NCBI GenBank assembly: GCA_038210495.1 | Contig: JBBQWR010000037.1 | Coordinates: forward strand, 1-59,491 | Direction of reading: 5' to 3' | Length of the DNA stretch: 59,491 nucleotides | Origin: JBBQWR01 sp038210495 | GTDB lineage: Bacteria > Planctomycetota > Planctomycetia > Pirellulales > DATAWG01 | In this document: positions 51,232 to 59,491 of the stretch, piece by piece | How the letters are laid out: each line of letters begins with the position of its first letter | Numbering within the stretch: position 1 is the first letter of the stretch | Position numbers and translations under genes: made by a program | Notes under the pieces: generated by a model | Database searches by the model: none | What the model was told of the DNA's origin: nothing | What the model saw: the letters and a program-made list of their open reading frames with translations, nothing else

Positions 51232-52305
51232 ATGCGAGACATTCTCGAACAAAAACTGAAGCGGTTCGAAGAATTGGAAGCCCAATTGCTCGACCCCGAG
51301 GTGCTGGCCAATTCGTCGCGAATGGGCCCGATCTCCCGCGAGCATGGCTCACTCGCCAAGCTGGCCACGAAGTATCGCCGGTTCAAGCAACTCAACGCCC
51401 AAATCGCCGAGACGATCGAAATGCAGAACGGTCCCGACGCCGATCTGCGGGAATTGGCCGACGCCGAATTGCCCGAGCTCCGGGCCGAACGCGAAAAGCA
51501 TTGGACCGACCTGCTCGACCTGACGATCGGCGGCGAGGACGCCAATCGAAGCCGTTGCGTCATGGAAATCCGCGGCGGGACCGGAGGCGACGAGGCAGCC
51601 CTGTTCGCCCGGGACCTATACGACATGTACAAGCATTACTGTGAGGCTCGCGGCTGGAAGGTCGAGATTCTCGAGATGAGCGCCACGGAGCTTGGCGGGT
51701 TCAAGGAAATCTCGCTGGGGATCGAAGGGGAAGGCGTGTATCGCGATCTCCAATATGAAAGCGGCGGCCACCGCGTGCAGCGCGTGCCCACGACCGAGGC
51801 CAAGGGCCGGATTCACACCTCCGCCGCCACCGTCGCCGTGCTCCCTGAGCCGGAAGACGTGGAAATCAATTTGAAGCCCGATGATTACCGCATCGACAAG
51901 TTTTGCGCCAGCGGGCCTGGCGGTCAGCACGTCAACAAGACGGCCTCGGCGATCCGGCTGACTCATTTCGAAACGAATACGGTGGTCCAATGCCAAGACG
52001 AAAAGAGCCAGCACAAGAATCTCGCGAAGGCCCTGCGAGTGCTTAAGTCGCGGCTCTACGAAGTCAAGCGCAAAGAGGAACACGAACGCCGGGCCACCGA
52101 GCGGCGCACGCTGGTCGGCAGCGGCGATCGCAGCCAGCGAATCCGCACGTATAACTTTCCGGAAAACCGGCTAACCGACCACCGCATCAACTTGACGCTG
52201 TACAAGCTCGATAACATCCTGTCCGGCAATCTCGACCCCGTGATCGACTCGCTTCGGGACTACGACCGCCGCGAGCAGCGCGAGCAATTCGGCGCTGTCG
52301 ATTAA
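51232..52305 (+). CDS. prfA: peptide chain release factor 1
   Basis: The product is 357 aa. RF1 reads UAA and UAG and triggers peptide release. The codon-recognition tripeptide is PTT in VQRVPTTEAKGR (the family has P-x-T) and the catalytic GGQ is in SGPGGQHVNKTASAIR (about residues 230-232). The N-terminal coiled coil is full length. prmC, which usually follows and methylates the GGQ Gln, is absent here; a glycosidase gene lies convergent instead. Confidence 0.97.
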   Translation: MRDILEQKLKRFEELEAQLLDPEVLANSSRMGPISREHGSLAKLATKYRRFKQLNAQIAETIEMQNGPDADLRELADAELPELRAEREKHWTDLLDLTIGGEDANRSRCVMEIRGGTGGDEAALFARDLYDMYKHYCEARGWKVEILEMSATELGGFKEISLGIEGEGVYRDLQYESGGHRVQRVPTTEAKGRIHTSAATVAVLPEPEDVEINLKPDDYRIDKFCASGPGGQHVNKTASAIRLTHFETNTVVQCQDEKSQHKNLAKALRVLKSRLYEVKRKEEHERRATERRTLVGSGDRSQRIRTYNFPENRLTDHRINLTLYKLDNILSGNLDPVIDSLRDYDRREQREQFGAVD

Positions 52306-52396
52306 TGCCACTCACTTGAGCACTGCTCGCTCGCGATGAGGGCCTGGCCCGAGAATCGATTTGCACAATCGTTTGGGACCTCTATGCTTCGGGACC

Positions 52397-53773
52397 TCAA
52401 TGCTTCGGCGCCTCGATCTCAACGATGAGTGCATGGTCGCTCAACGTCAGCGGAGCCGAACTGACGTTGGCAAGAGTCTGGATGGGTTTGAGGCCAACCG
52501 TTGGGTCATACACTTTCACAGACGCGCGATTGACGCCAAAATTCACGGTGACATTGTTCGAGCCCTTTGCCTGCTCGCCCCATACGGCTAGTTCGAAGGT
52601 ACCGTCGCTCTTTTGCATCAGCAGATCGTGTACGGTCGCCGGTTTGCCCGGGATCGTGTATTCGATTTTCCCTGGGGCGAAGTCGGATGATTTGTCGGCC
52701 AGGATCGTGGTCAGGTTGTGGAGGTAGGCAGCCGAGGCCTTGTAGGTGTAATCGTTACGGATCAATCCCCAGTCGCCCTGGCTTCGAGAATCGTGCAGCA
52801 TGTAGATAAAGGTGTAGCTCCAATCCCGCTTGAACGCGGCAAGATAAAGGTTCAGGAACAGCTTTCCCTGCTCCTCCTCGCTAATCGCCGTGCCATTGCC
52901 ACCGTTTCCGGTCCGGGTATTCCAGCCGGTTTCGGTGGTGACTCTCGGCAGTTTCTGGAGTTGGCCTTTGGTATAGCCGTCGAAGCCCTTGCCCCACCAA
53001 GTGTGGCCGTATTCGACCCACAATCCATCCCATGTGCCGTTGAGCGTGGGGTCTTCGGCGTTCCAGGCGATATTGTCCTCTGTAATGCCCTTCAGACCAT
53101 GACCGCAGACATAATTGTGGGTGTTCGCGTAATCGGCGAATTTCGTACCGTCCGGCATTAGCGCGCCGGCGCCGTTCGGGATGGTCAGGAATTGAAGCCC
53201 GCAGTTGTCCGGCTCGGATCCTCCGGCTTCACTGGCGTGGAAAACAGAGATTCCCGCCAGCTTGGGATCGGTCTTCACGGCGGCATACAAATCTCTCTGG
53301 AAGAGGGCGATCGGCATGGAGGTTATCTTCGTTGATTTTGCCCCCTTATAGGTGACTTGAAAATTGTTCGGCTCGTTGGGCCCTTCGACGGCGAGCAGAG
53401 CGCCTGCGGCCGCCAACGTTTTATATTCTTCCAGACTGGCCGCGATGTTCCCATTGATTGGCAAGAGGACGACTTTGGCTCCGGATGCTTTATGGACATC
53501 GATGAAGGACTGCAGGGTTTTCGGATTCGTCGAGCCATCGTCGCGGATTCCGCGGATGCCGGCGTAGGTCAGGCACGCGGCGACCTTGGTGGGAGCGTCC
53601 TCCCCTTGAGTGATATGCGTACACACGCCGATCGAATTAAGAAAGTCGCCGACCCTGACCGCGGTCGTTTCATTTTCGCCCGCGACCGATGCGGCCGTCA
53701 TCCAGGGGCTTAGCGCGAGGCATACGACAATCAAGCCGTTCCATGTCAGTCCGCGAGGCGTTCGTTTCGTCAT
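52397..53773 (-). CDS. secreted glycoside hydrolase-like protein (clan A)
   Basis: The product is 458 aa from the ATG at 53773, with AAGGA 8 nt upstream. The signal peptide ends near AASVAGEN. The TIM barrel shows GIRGIRDDG, AVEGPNEPNNF with the acid/base Glu (about residue 133) and RVTTETGWNT with the nucleophile Glu (about 279). The C-terminal 110 residues form a beta-sandwich (FELAVWGEQ, NNVTVNFG). This layout fits GH39/GH5-like enzymes; the substrate is not evident. It converges with prfA. Confidence 0.75.
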   Translation of the reverse strand: MTKRTPRGLTWNGLIVVCLALSPWMTAASVAGENETTAVRVGDFLNSIGVCTHITQGEDAPTKVAACLTYAGIRGIRDDGSTNPKTLQSFIDVHKASGAKVVLLPINGNIAASLEEYKTLAAAGALLAVEGPNEPNNFQVTYKGAKSTKITSMPIALFQRDLYAAVKTDPKLAGISVFHASEAGGSEPDNCGLQFLTIPNGAGALMPDGTKFADYANTHNYVCGHGLKGITEDNIAWNAEDPTLNGTWDGLWVEYGHTWWGKGFDGYTKGQLQKLPRVTTETGWNTRTGNGGNGTAISEEEQGKLFLNLYLAAFKRDWSYTFIYMLHDSRSQGDWGLIRNDYTYKASAAYLHNLTTILADKSSDFAPGKIEYTIPGKPATVHDLLMQKSDGTFELAVWGEQAKGSNNVTVNFGVNRASVKVYDPTVGLKPIQTLANVSSAPLTLSDHALIVEIEAPKH

Positions 53774-53899
53774 GGGTCTTTCCTTGTTCAATTATGCCCG
53801 CACTAGTTATAAAATGACCTAAGCTGGAAAAAGGTTACGCGGGCAGGCTCAGCGACGCCGAGCGCGAGCTCCACCTGAATTATTGCCGTCGCCGGGCGA

Positions 53900-53928
53900 T
53901 TGGTAATTGAAATCGACTGGTTTATGAT
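53900..53928 (+). promoter_or_regulatory. sigma70-like promoter
   Basis: TTGGTA (53900-53905) and TATGAT (53923-53928) are 17 bp apart. The start near 53935 means the open frame's TTG at 53938 cannot be the real start, so translation must begin further on, probably at 54013. Confidence 0.45.
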
Positions 53929-54012
53929 GAGCTTAGCTTGTTGGCCGACCAAGCAGGCGGCTTACCTAACGCCCAAATTTGTTTTGTCCCTTATTCGCGC
54001 GAGAACCGTTCC

Positions 54013-55308
54013 TTGTCCCACATTGCATCGCGATCGAATCTCAGTCGTTTGCTCGTCAGCTTAATTGGCGTAGCGGGTTTAATGGGCGGCATGACCGATC
54101 GGGCCAAGTCCGAGCCGCCGACCCCAAAGGCCTCCGCCGATGGCGCGGCGAACGTAAAAACCGCGTCGCCGGGAATCGTCGCCGAACAGCCCAAGTCGGG
54201 CCGATTCGTGAAAATCGACGGCGGGTATATGGTCCCTTACAAAATGCCGATCCCCGGGACCGACGCTACGTTTGAGATGGAACCGATCCCTGGCGGCAAA
54301 TTTAAGATGGGAAGTCCCGACAACGAACTGGGGCACAAGCCGGCCGAAGGGCCGCAGTTCGATGTCGAGATCGCCCCGTTCTGGATGGGCAAATACGAAA
54401 TCACTTGGTCCGAGTATCGGCAGTTCATGAACGTCACGGACGTGTTCAAGGGATTTGAGGGAGTCGTCCCGCCGATGCGACCGGTCACCAAGGACAACAA
54501 GGCCGACGCGGTGACGGCGCCCTCGAACCTTTACGATCCAACCTTTACGTTCCGCAATGGCGACAAGCCGCGACTGCCCGCCGTTACGATGTCGCAATTC
54601 GCCGCCAAGCAGTATACCAAATGGCTTAGCAAACTGACGGACGATTTCTATCGCCTGCCGGGCGAGGCCGAATGGGAATACGCTTGCCGCGCGGGAACGA
54701 CCACCGCTTATTCGTTCGGCGACAATCCCAAGGAACTAGGAAAATATGCCTGGTACTTCGATAACACCAAGGAATCGCCGCGCGAAGTCGGCCAAAAATT
54801 GCCGAATCCCTGGGGCTTGTACGACATGTATGGCAACGTATCGGAATGGGTGTTGGACCAATATCTGCCGCAGGGTTACCAGAAATTCGCGGGAAAGACG
54901 CTCAGTGCGAATAGCGCGATCGTGTGGCCCACGGAGTTGTTCCCCCGCGTGCTCCGGGGTGGATCGTGGGATTCCGACGCGGTGGCGTGCCGCAGCGCGT
55001 CGCGGCGGCCATCGGACGACGAAGCTTGGCGGGAGATCGATCCCAATAGCCCCAAAAGTCCCTGGTGGTTCACGCAGCCCGAGGCGCTGGGCGTGGGCTT
55101 TCGCATCATACGTCCGCTGGCGCCGCCGCCGCCGGCCGAGCGAGGTAAATTTTGGGACGCCGATTTGGAAGTGATTTTGGAGGACGCGGCCGATCGTATG
55201 AACTCCGGTCGCGGGGCGCTGGGCATGGTCGATCCGAAGCTGCCCGCCGCGATTAAGAGACTCGAAGAAATTCACAAGCAGGAAGAGAAAAAACGGGGCA
55301 ATAAGTAG
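54013..55308 (+). CDS. secreted FGE-like (sulfatase-modifying factor) protein
   Basis: The product is about 431 aa if it starts at the TTG at 54013; this start is uncertain. It gives a signal peptide (NLSRLLVSLIGVAGLMGG). The FGE-like domain covers about residues 85-360: FEMEPIPGGKFKMGSPDNE, FWMGKYEITWSEYRQFM, RLPGEAEWEYACRAGTTTAY, GLYDMYGNVSEWVLD, LRGGSWDSDAVACRSASRR and GVGFRIIRP. The catalytic Cys pair of true FGE is not both present, so oxidation of sulfatase Cys is doubtful. The last 50 residues are a helical tail. The next gene follows by 7 nt, forming an operon. Confidence 0.8.
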   Translation: MSHIASRSNLSRLLVSLIGVAGLMGGMTDRAKSEPPTPKASADGAANVKTASPGIVAEQPKSGRFVKIDGGYMVPYKMPIPGTDATFEMEPIPGGKFKMGSPDNELGHKPAEGPQFDVEIAPFWMGKYEITWSEYRQFMNVTDVFKGFEGVVPPMRPVTKDNKADAVTAPSNLYDPTFTFRNGDKPRLPAVTMSQFAAKQYTKWLSKLTDDFYRLPGEAEWEYACRAGTTTAYSFGDNPKELGKYAWYFDNTKESPREVGQKLPNPWGLYDMYGNVSEWVLDQYLPQGYQKFAGKTLSANSAIVWPTELFPRVLRGGSWDSDAVACRSASRRPSDDEAWREIDPNSPKSPWWFTQPEALGVGFRIIRPLAPPPPAERGKFWDADLEVILEDAADRMNSGRGALGMVDPKLPAAIKRLEEIHKQEEKKRGNK

Positions 55309-55315
55309 GCTGACG

Positions 55316-56290
55316 ATGAACAGATTCCGATTTTTTTCCGGCATTGCCAGCGGTCTTGTCGCGATTTCCATCGCGTTGGCTTGCGCGACCGCTCGCGCGG
55401 ACGACGCCGAATACCGAGTCCAATGGCTCCATCCGCGCAAGGTGGGCGAGCAGCAACGGGTGCGCGAAGTCGTCGATCAAACGATCGACACTTCCGCCAA
55501 GAGGTCTTCCGGTGAGCAAAAGAAAACATCCAAACGGCGGATCGAATTTTCCGGCCTGTTTTCGATTCAAGCGGTCGACGAACTCGGCGCTCCCACCAAA
55601 GTCCGCGTGACGATCGATAGAGCCACGGCGCACGTCGACCTCGCCGCCCCACAAGAGTTGGCCAAGACGGGCACGGTTGTTGTCGCGGATCTCAAGGCGG
55701 GCAAAGCGCAAATTATCATCGATCAAACGATTAAACTTCCCACCGACGGTCAAGATTTGTTGGCCACCGCGATCGCCTATCCCTTCGACAACGAGATGAA
55801 CCTCGAAGAGACGCTGGGCGTCGTCGAGCCGCAACGGGTCGGCACGAGTTGGCCGGTTAGTGCCGCGGCGATCGTGAAGCGAATCTCAGCCGAATTCGAT
55901 CCGAAGCTCGAGGCTCGCGATGTCAAGGGGACGGCCAAACTTGCCAAGATCACCAAGGCGGGCGATAAGGAACTGCTCGAGATCGAGTACCAATACAAGG
56001 CCGAAAGCGACCGGCCGTTCGCCGCGCCGGGAGTCGCCAACGATTTCACGCCAGGGCCGTCCCTTCAGGAAACGAGCGGCAGCGCCCAATTGCCAGCCGA
56101 TCGCGCCACCGGGCCGATCGTGGCGCACGTTAAGATTCGCACGGAGCGCAAATTCAAGACAAAACCGGCGGTCGGAGAAAAGGACAAGTCGTCGATCGAC
56201 AACTTAATTCGCCTGACCAACATCGTCGACTTGCGTATCGAATACGTCACGCCGGGGGGCGCGGGGAAGAAGCCGGCGGGAGAGAAATAG
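55316..56290 (+). CDS. secreted protein of unknown function
   Basis: The product is 324 aa. The signal peptide is NRFRFFSGIASGLVAISIAL with cleavage after ARA. The mature part is a beta-rich domain (VQWLHPRKVGEQQRV, RRIEFSGLFSIQAVD, TVVVADLKAGKAQI) with a late region of repeated charged strands. No family is recognised. It is translated right after the FGE-like gene and probably works with it in the periplasm. Confidence 0.72.
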   Translation: MNRFRFFSGIASGLVAISIALACATARADDAEYRVQWLHPRKVGEQQRVREVVDQTIDTSAKRSSGEQKKTSKRRIEFSGLFSIQAVDELGAPTKVRVTIDRATAHVDLAAPQELAKTGTVVVADLKAGKAQIIIDQTIKLPTDGQDLLATAIAYPFDNEMNLEETLGVVEPQRVGTSWPVSAAAIVKRISAEFDPKLEARDVKGTAKLAKITKAGDKELLEIEYQYKAESDRPFAAPGVANDFTPGPSLQETSGSAQLPADRATGPIVAHVKIRTERKFKTKPAVGEKDKSSIDNLIRLTNIVDLRIEYVTPGGAGKKPAGEK

Positions 56291-56457
56291 AATTGCGAAC
56301 GCTTTTTTGTTCGCGTCTTCCGAGTCGCCCGGAAAGTGGAAAAGCCCGAAGGACCGAGCGGGTAATAACCGCTCACACAAATCTCGGTGGCCGGCGCTGA
56401 GCGTCCGCGCATCGCCGCCTTCAATACGGCAAGCTGCTCGATTGTCAGGAGCGACGC

Positions 56458-57378
56458 GTGTATCTACGGTGGAACCGCGGAAGCCTGGAAGTTTTGACGC
56501 CGGCGAAGTTGAATCTCTTTCTCGAGGTTCTCGGCCGCCGGGCCGACGGATTTCATGAGATTGAAACCGTCATGATGCCGGTCAATCTTTTCGACTGTCT
56601 GTCGATTGATGACAACCCCGGCGGTGAGCTTCGGGTCGCATGCCGATGGGCGCCCGGTTACCTAAAATCCCAACTCGCGGGTCGTGAACACAGTCCGTGG
56701 GAAGCGCTGCCCGAGGGAGACGGAAATATCGCCATGCGGGCGTTGCGACTGCTCCGCGACCGGGCCGGTATCGAGCGCGGCGCTAACTTGCAAATCACGA
56801 AGCGGATTCCCTCGGCGGCAGGCCTCGGTGGCGGCTCGAGCGATGGCGCGGCCGCGCTGGTGGCCGGCAACGAGTTCTGGGGGCTTCGTTGGTCGCGCGC
56901 TCGGCTTGCCGAGTTGGCGGCCGAACTGGGAAGCGACGTGCCGTTTTTCTTGGGCGGCGCCCCGGCCGTCTGCCGCGGCCGAGGCGAGATCATTCAGTCG
57001 CAGTCGCAACCGCGCGCCGTCCATTTCGCGATCGCTTGTCCGCCGGCAGGACTGTCCACGGCGGCCGTGTACAAAGAATGTCACCCAGCGACGAAACTGC
57101 ATAGCGCCGAAGCGCTGATCGCGGCGCTTCAAGCCGGCCATGCGAAAACAATAGCGGCATCGTTGTTCAATCGACTCGAGTCGGCGGCAGCCCGATTGTG
57201 TCCGTGGATCGAACGGCTGCGCGAGGCCTTTGCCGCACAAGGCTGCTGGGGATCGCAAATGAGCGGCAGCGGCACGAGCTATTTCGGTATCTGCCGCAGC
57301 GCCGGGCACGCGCGACGCATGGCTGCCCGATTGCGGTCGGCTGGGCTCGATCGCGTCTATCCGGCCCATTCGCTTTAG
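56458..57378 (+). CDS. ispE: 4-diphosphocytidyl-2-C-methyl-D-erythritol kinase
   Basis: The product is 306 aa, starting at a GTG with AGGAG 7 nt before it. IspE phosphorylates CDP-methylerythritol in the MEP pathway to isoprenoids. The GHMP-kinase motifs are TPAKLNLFLEVLGRRADGFH (motif 1), PSAAGLGGGSSDGAAAL (phosphate loop) and GSQMSGSGTSYFGI (motif 3). It lies upstream of spoVG, an order also known in Bacillus. Confidence 0.95.
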   Translation: MYLRWNRGSLEVLTPAKLNLFLEVLGRRADGFHEIETVMMPVNLFDCLSIDDNPGGELRVACRWAPGYLKSQLAGREHSPWEALPEGDGNIAMRALRLLRDRAGIERGANLQITKRIPSAAGLGGGSSDGAAALVAGNEFWGLRWSRARLAELAAELGSDVPFFLGGAPAVCRGRGEIIQSQSQPRAVHFAIACPPAGLSTAAVYKECHPATKLHSAEALIAALQAGHAKTIAASLFNRLESAAARLCPWIERLREAFAAQGCWGSQMSGSGTSYFGICRSAGHARRMAARLRSAGLDRVYPAHSL

Positions 57379-57715
57379 GCAGGAGGCGGGAAATACCCTT
57401 CCCGGCCCGTGGTTGAATCGCGAGACTCCCTTTCAGCAGACGGATCCGCTATGAGTAGGCTATCCGCCGCATTCGCTTTAGATCAACTCTGACTCGAAGC
57501 CTGGATTGCACGGCCCGGGATTTGCCCGGTGATAGATTCCCCTAAAATGAACACTAGGGGTGAGATCACGGCGTAGCGCTAGAAATAAGGACCGGGGCTT
57601 CGGGTTCGTCCGGCTCGGGTGCTTCCGCTCTGAGCATTCGGTGGCCACCTCGACCTCGAAAAAGGTTATGATGTCGGCTCTGAGACGGCTCGCCAGTTTC
57701 ATGAGGAGAATGGCT
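57379..57715. other. spoVG leader region with promoter-like and palindromic site
   Basis: These 337 bp hold no supported gene. A TAAAAT -10-like box (57543-57548) lies inside an inverted repeat, CCCCTA (57539-57544) and TAGGGG (57555-57560), which could be an operator. A TTGCCC lies upstream, but with only 15 bp spacing. The leader to the spoVG start would be about 160 nt. Confidence 0.35.
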
Positions 57716-58405
57716 GTGGAAATCACCGAGGTTCGCATCAAGTTGATGGAGGAGGGCAGCGAGCGGCTCCAGGCGTTTTGCTCGATCACGCTGGACGATT
57801 GCTTTGTGATTCGCGACTTGAAGATCATCGAAGGCGCCAACGGTCCGTTCGTCGCCATGCCCAGCCGAAAACTGACCGCTCATTGCCCTCAGTGCGGCAG
57901 CAAGAATCATCTCCGGGCCGGATTTTGCAATCAATGCGGCGCCCGGATGAAGGAAGATCGGGCGATCAAGGACGAAGACGGCCGAGCGAAGCTGTATGCC
58001 GATATCGCGCACCCGATTAATTCCGGATGTCGCGAAATGATTCAAGAGCGGGTGATTCGCGAGTTTCAGGAAGAACTTCAAAAGGCCAAGCTACCCGGCT
58101 ATGTGTCGCGCTACGACGATTTCGATCACGACGACGCGATTGGGGCGCCGCATCGGATGGCGAGGAACTCACGAAAGGAATCTACTTCAGAGCGAGCCGC
58201 CGAGCATCACGAACCGGCCCCTCATGCGCGGTTTGCCGATCCGCCCGCTGCCTCGACCGGCGCTCGTCCGCAAAGATCTGCGGTATCGGCGCACACGAGC
58301 CCTCCAGCCAGTGCCGCGCCGCCGCCTGATCCCGTCTCACAACCGGCGGCTCCGCCGAAACGCCCGGCCGATAATCAGGATTCCTTCGGCGCGGGAATTT
58401 TTTGA
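57716..58405 (+). CDS. spoVG: SpoVG-like protein with zinc-ribbon insertion
   Basis: The product is 229 aa from the GTG at 57716, chosen because AGGAG lies 7 nt upstream and the product then begins MEITEVRIKLM, as SpoVG does. SpoVG is a small nucleic-acid-binding regulator. The core has LQAFCSITLDDCFVIRDLKI and GPFVAMPSRK, then an insertion HCPQCGSKN...FCNQCG (Cys 57, 60, 71 and 74), then YADIAHPI and a helix. A disordered Pro/Ser/Ala tail of about 85 aa follows. Ordinary SpoVG proteins are about 95 aa with no Cys ribbon, so this is an enlarged planctomycete form. Confidence 0.88.
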   Translation: MEITEVRIKLMEEGSERLQAFCSITLDDCFVIRDLKIIEGANGPFVAMPSRKLTAHCPQCGSKNHLRAGFCNQCGARMKEDRAIKDEDGRAKLYADIAHPINSGCREMIQERVIREFQEELQKAKLPGYVSRYDDFDHDDAIGAPHRMARNSRKESTSERAAEHHEPAPHARFADPPAASTGARPQRSAVSAHTSPPASAAPPPDPVSQPAAPPKRPADNQDSFGAGIF

Positions 58406-58460
58406 TTCTACAAGAATCCGCCATGACCCCGAGTTATCATTGTCGGTGAGACGGGAAGGG

Positions 58461-59491
58461 GGTAGTGTCCTAACTTTGCGTTGATGGATTTAGGACCGCC
58501 GCGAAAAGCTCGTCAAAACTCCAGACGTGCCCAGCGATCCCAGCCATCATCGCCGCAGTCGGCCGCTTCTTTCCGCTCTTGCCCTTATGGCGGGTCTGCC
58601 AGCAATAATTGTACGACGCCGCAAAGATCGCGAAAGCCGCTTCCAGGTTTTCGATCTTCTTGCTGAAGCACAGAGTCAGCCGGTTGAGCCGCTTGAGGAA
58701 TAGCCGCTGAGTCCCATTGAGCCGCTCTACGTGGCTCGTGGTTATCGTCCGGCGCTGGCTGTCACCTATCCCCCGTATCCCAGTCCGCTTCGTGCCGACC
58801 ATTTCACTCGGGGTGTAGATCATATTCGCATTCTTGTACTCTTTGATGATCTTCCCGTATTTGACGTAGGGGCCGAACGCCAAATCGACGGCCTCGGGAT
58901 AGCCGGGAAAGCCGTCAGTCGAGATTTGAGTGATCGCCTGATAACCGCCGGCCATGAAGGCGTGCGCGTCGCTGGCGTGCGGCTTGGGCATGACGAGCCG
59001 AGCGGCCACGTCCATCATAAAGCGGCGGGCGTTATCGGCGGATCGCTTGCCGAGCATGAACGACGGCAGCAGCTTCGTTTTCTGGTCGATGCAGGTCCAC
59101 AAGTAAACGTCGCCAATATCCGAGCATTCAGCCCGTTCGTCGATGGTCAGCCGCGATTGCTTTTTGAAAACGTAGGTCCACTGCTCGTCGAATTGCAGAT
59201 GGGTCAGCGTCAAGCCGTTCATGCGCTCATCCAAGAACCGCCGGCAGGCATCGCCGAAGCGGACGAGCAATTTGCAAACCGTGTCGCGGTGAATGCCTGT
59301 GATTCGCTCCGTCGTTCGGATGCTCGACCCCTCGACCAGCAGGCGTAGGGCTAGCCCGCATTTCTCACAGCTTCTTTTTTGCGGCGGAGATTTCGGCCGG
59401 CGGCGGGCCGCGGGTGAGCGCGTGGAGGCGGTCGTGCCGGCGCGGACTCGATCCGGGCCAATATCGACGGCTGAACCGGCGCGAGTCGGTC
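58461..59491 (-). mobile_element. IS1-like insertion sequence, left part
   Basis: The element begins at 58461 with ggtagtgtcctaactttgcg, which resembles IS1-family terminal repeats, 55 bp after spoVG. It contains the transposase below. Its other end and any target duplication lie beyond the window. Confidence 0.7.
58470..59491 (-). CDS. IS1-like DDE transposase, start not resolved
   Basis: The frame is open from the stop at 58470 to the window edge; homology is clear from about 59345 (an N-terminal HTH, LVEGSSIRTTERITGIHRDT). The catalytic domain has HLQFDEQWTYVF (first Asp), DVYLWTCIDQKTKLL, ISTDGFPGYPEAV (second Asp) and TTSHVERLNGTQR (Glu), then the typical LNRLTLCFSKKIENLEAAF and NYCWQTRH. 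A TTG at 59270 is the only start in the frame visible so far but would cut off the HTH. A run of six A (59375-59380, minus strand) next to a stop in the neighbouring frame could be a frameshift site or an indel. Confidence 0.85.
   Translation of the reverse strand, partial: PTRAGSAVDIGPDRVRAGTTASTRSPAARRRPKSPPQKRSCEKCGLALRLLVEGSSIRTTERITGIHRDTVCKLLVRFGDACRRFLDERMNGLTLTHLQFDEQWTYVFKKQSRLTIDERAECSDIGDVYLWTCIDQKTKLLPSFMLGKRSADNARRFMMDVAARLVMPKPHASDAHAFMAGGYQAITQISTDGFPGYPEAVDLAFGPYVKYGKIIKEYKNANMIYTPSEMVGTKRTGIRGIGDSQRRTITTSHVERLNGTQRLFLKRLNRLTLCFSKKIENLEAAFAIFAASYNYCWQTRHKGKSGKKRPTAAMMAGIAGHVWSFDELFAAVLNPSTQS

Noticed and set aside
1..59491. CRISPR array or rRNA genes
   Set aside because: No regularly spaced direct repeats and no rRNA-like conserved segments were seen on either strand.

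Overview
The window looks like chromosomal DNA of a planctomycete, most likely of the Pirellulales/Gemmatales type. The evidence is moderately high GC, many secreted proteins of unknown function, formylglycine-generating-enzyme-like (FGE-like) domains fused to other modules, PEGA repeats, an S46 peptidase, a zinc-ribbon SpoVG and a planctomycete-style IS1-like transposase. No rRNA, tRNA or CRISPR array could be recognised. All functional assignments come from motif reading and family knowledge; no database search was run.

Positions 1 to about 11,077 form a densely packed defence island. It opens inside the 5' end of a DISARM drmD-like helicase gene (minus strand, running off the left edge), divergent from an XRE repressor with a good sigma70-like promoter. 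A plus-strand run follows (850-4247): a Tat-signal zinc-ribbon protein, a PD-(D/E)XK-like protein, an alpha/beta hydrolase fused to a DUF4926-like domain, and two genes of unknown function, the second apparently frameshifted. Next is a minus-strand operon of HIT protein, HNH endonuclease and an unknown protein, then a lone ScoMcrA/DUF3883-type nuclease gene predicted to be leaderless. The last part is a minus-strand operon: HTH protein, ASCH-domain protein, membrane-anchored TraB/ChaN-like protein and TIR-like effector. Adjacent genes overlap by 4 bp or share overlapping stop codons. The island ends abruptly inside comM (yifB), of which only the 3' third remains (11,077-11,553), so the island lies in a comM gene.

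From 11.6 to 32.5 kb the content is core or lineage-type: a vapBC-like toxin-antitoxin pair with a broken toxin, larC, a DUF255 thioredoxin-like protein next to panB, a large secreted glycoside hydrolase with a tandemly duplicated C-terminal module, an Xaa-Pro aminopeptidase, a DksA/TraR zinc-finger protein, a small lipoprotein, a DUF309 protein, an S46 dipeptidyl-peptidase, an OPT transporter with a LysM-like soluble insert, and a J-like/PEGA/FGE-like fusion protein.

From 32.6 to 38.5 kb lies a complete four-gene ligase-associated DNA repair cassette (metallo-beta-lactamase exonuclease, ATP-dependent ligase, Lhr-like helicase, PdeM phosphoesterase). It is followed by a histidine phosphatase, the HrpB helicase, a small basic protein, a DUF4139 protein, a membrane patatin-like protein, a fatty-acid desaturase, hemH, a sulfotransferase, rpmE and prfA (with a paired-hairpin repeat between the last two), a second secreted glycosidase, an FGE-like protein with a secreted partner, ispE and spoVG. 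The window closes in an IS1-like insertion sequence that begins 55 bp after spoVG.
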